Below are positions 13,753 to 13,787 of a stretch of 13,787 bases of DNA, one piece after another. A model generated the notes under the pieces. That model had not been told where the DNA came from. It saw nothing but the letters and a program-made list of their open reading frames with translations, and made no database searches. Positions within the stretch are counted from its first letter, which is position 1. Every line of letters starts with the position of its first letter. Both the position numbers and the translations under genes were made by a program. The DNA comes from an uncultured Campylobacter sp. (GTDB lineage: Bacteria; Campylobacterota; Campylobacteria; Campylobacterales; Campylobacteraceae): the NCBI RefSeq assembly GCF_937949835.1, contig NZ_CALEDC010000189.1:1-13787 (forward strand), read 5' to 3'.

Positions 13753-13758
13753 AATATA
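13753..13758 (-). promoter_or_regulatory. Possible -10 box of the MORN-repeat gene
   Basis: The minus strand reads TATATT within ATCTATATTAAAATG, about 48 nt upstream of the ATG at 13705. The hexamer has one mismatch and no -35 is evident. Confidence 0.4.
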
Positions 13759-13787
13759 GATATGGTTATTTAAAGCCTCTTGAATTA

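Overview
The window looks like chromosomal DNA of a campylobacterium with unusually high GC for the genus, closest in style to Campylobacter gracilis or a relative. This rests on the abundance of AAATTT words, on sigma70-type TATAAT boxes without a clear -35, on Campylobacter-type PyrE, SecG and Frr proteins, and on the order rnhB/RDD - pyrE - frr - secG - Bax-inhibitor-like gene <> carbonic anhydrase - mscS. As I remember it, most of this order also occurs around Cj0232c-Cj0238 of C. jejuni. The species call is inference.

Layout. Positions 1-892 (minus) hold the 5' part of a secreted, cysteine-rich protein of unknown function. From 1083 to 3358 (minus) lie terC and, overlapping its stop, an unrecognised membrane-protein gene with Asn/Ser-rich low-complexity inserts and a probably shifted 5' end. 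After a gene-free 470 bp come the minus-strand pairs RDD-rnhB and frr-pyrE, then secG and a Bax inhibitor-1 family gene, with recognisable promoters and hairpins between units. A divergent promoter region at 7532-7662 separates these from a plus-strand cluster of four overlapping genes: beta-carbonic anhydrase, a large MscS-type channel, a 57-residue extremely acidic protein, and a divergent Fe/Mn superoxide dismutase homologue. Positions 11309-12532 are gene-poor, with a frameshifted small ORF and a degenerate tandem array of about 23-nt units. The window closes with an exported MORN-repeat (YwqK-like) protein at 12533-13705 (minus).

The housekeeping genes (frr, pyrE, rnhB, secG) need little comment. 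Three features are out of the ordinary. First, the overlapping carbonic anhydrase - mscS - acidic peptide - SOD-like cluster ends in an SOD homologue that keeps all four metal ligands but has Glu where FeSODs carry the key Gln and Leu where they carry a conserved second-sphere His, plus a Cys-rich C-terminal tail. Second, the predicted periplasmic parts of MscS (six sites) and SecG (four sites) are packed with the bacterial N-glycosylation sequon D/E-x-N-x-S/T. Third, two kinds of short tandem repeat are present: one inside a coding region (18 bp, hexapeptide) and one in the gene-poor stretch (about 23 bp, not a multiple of three).
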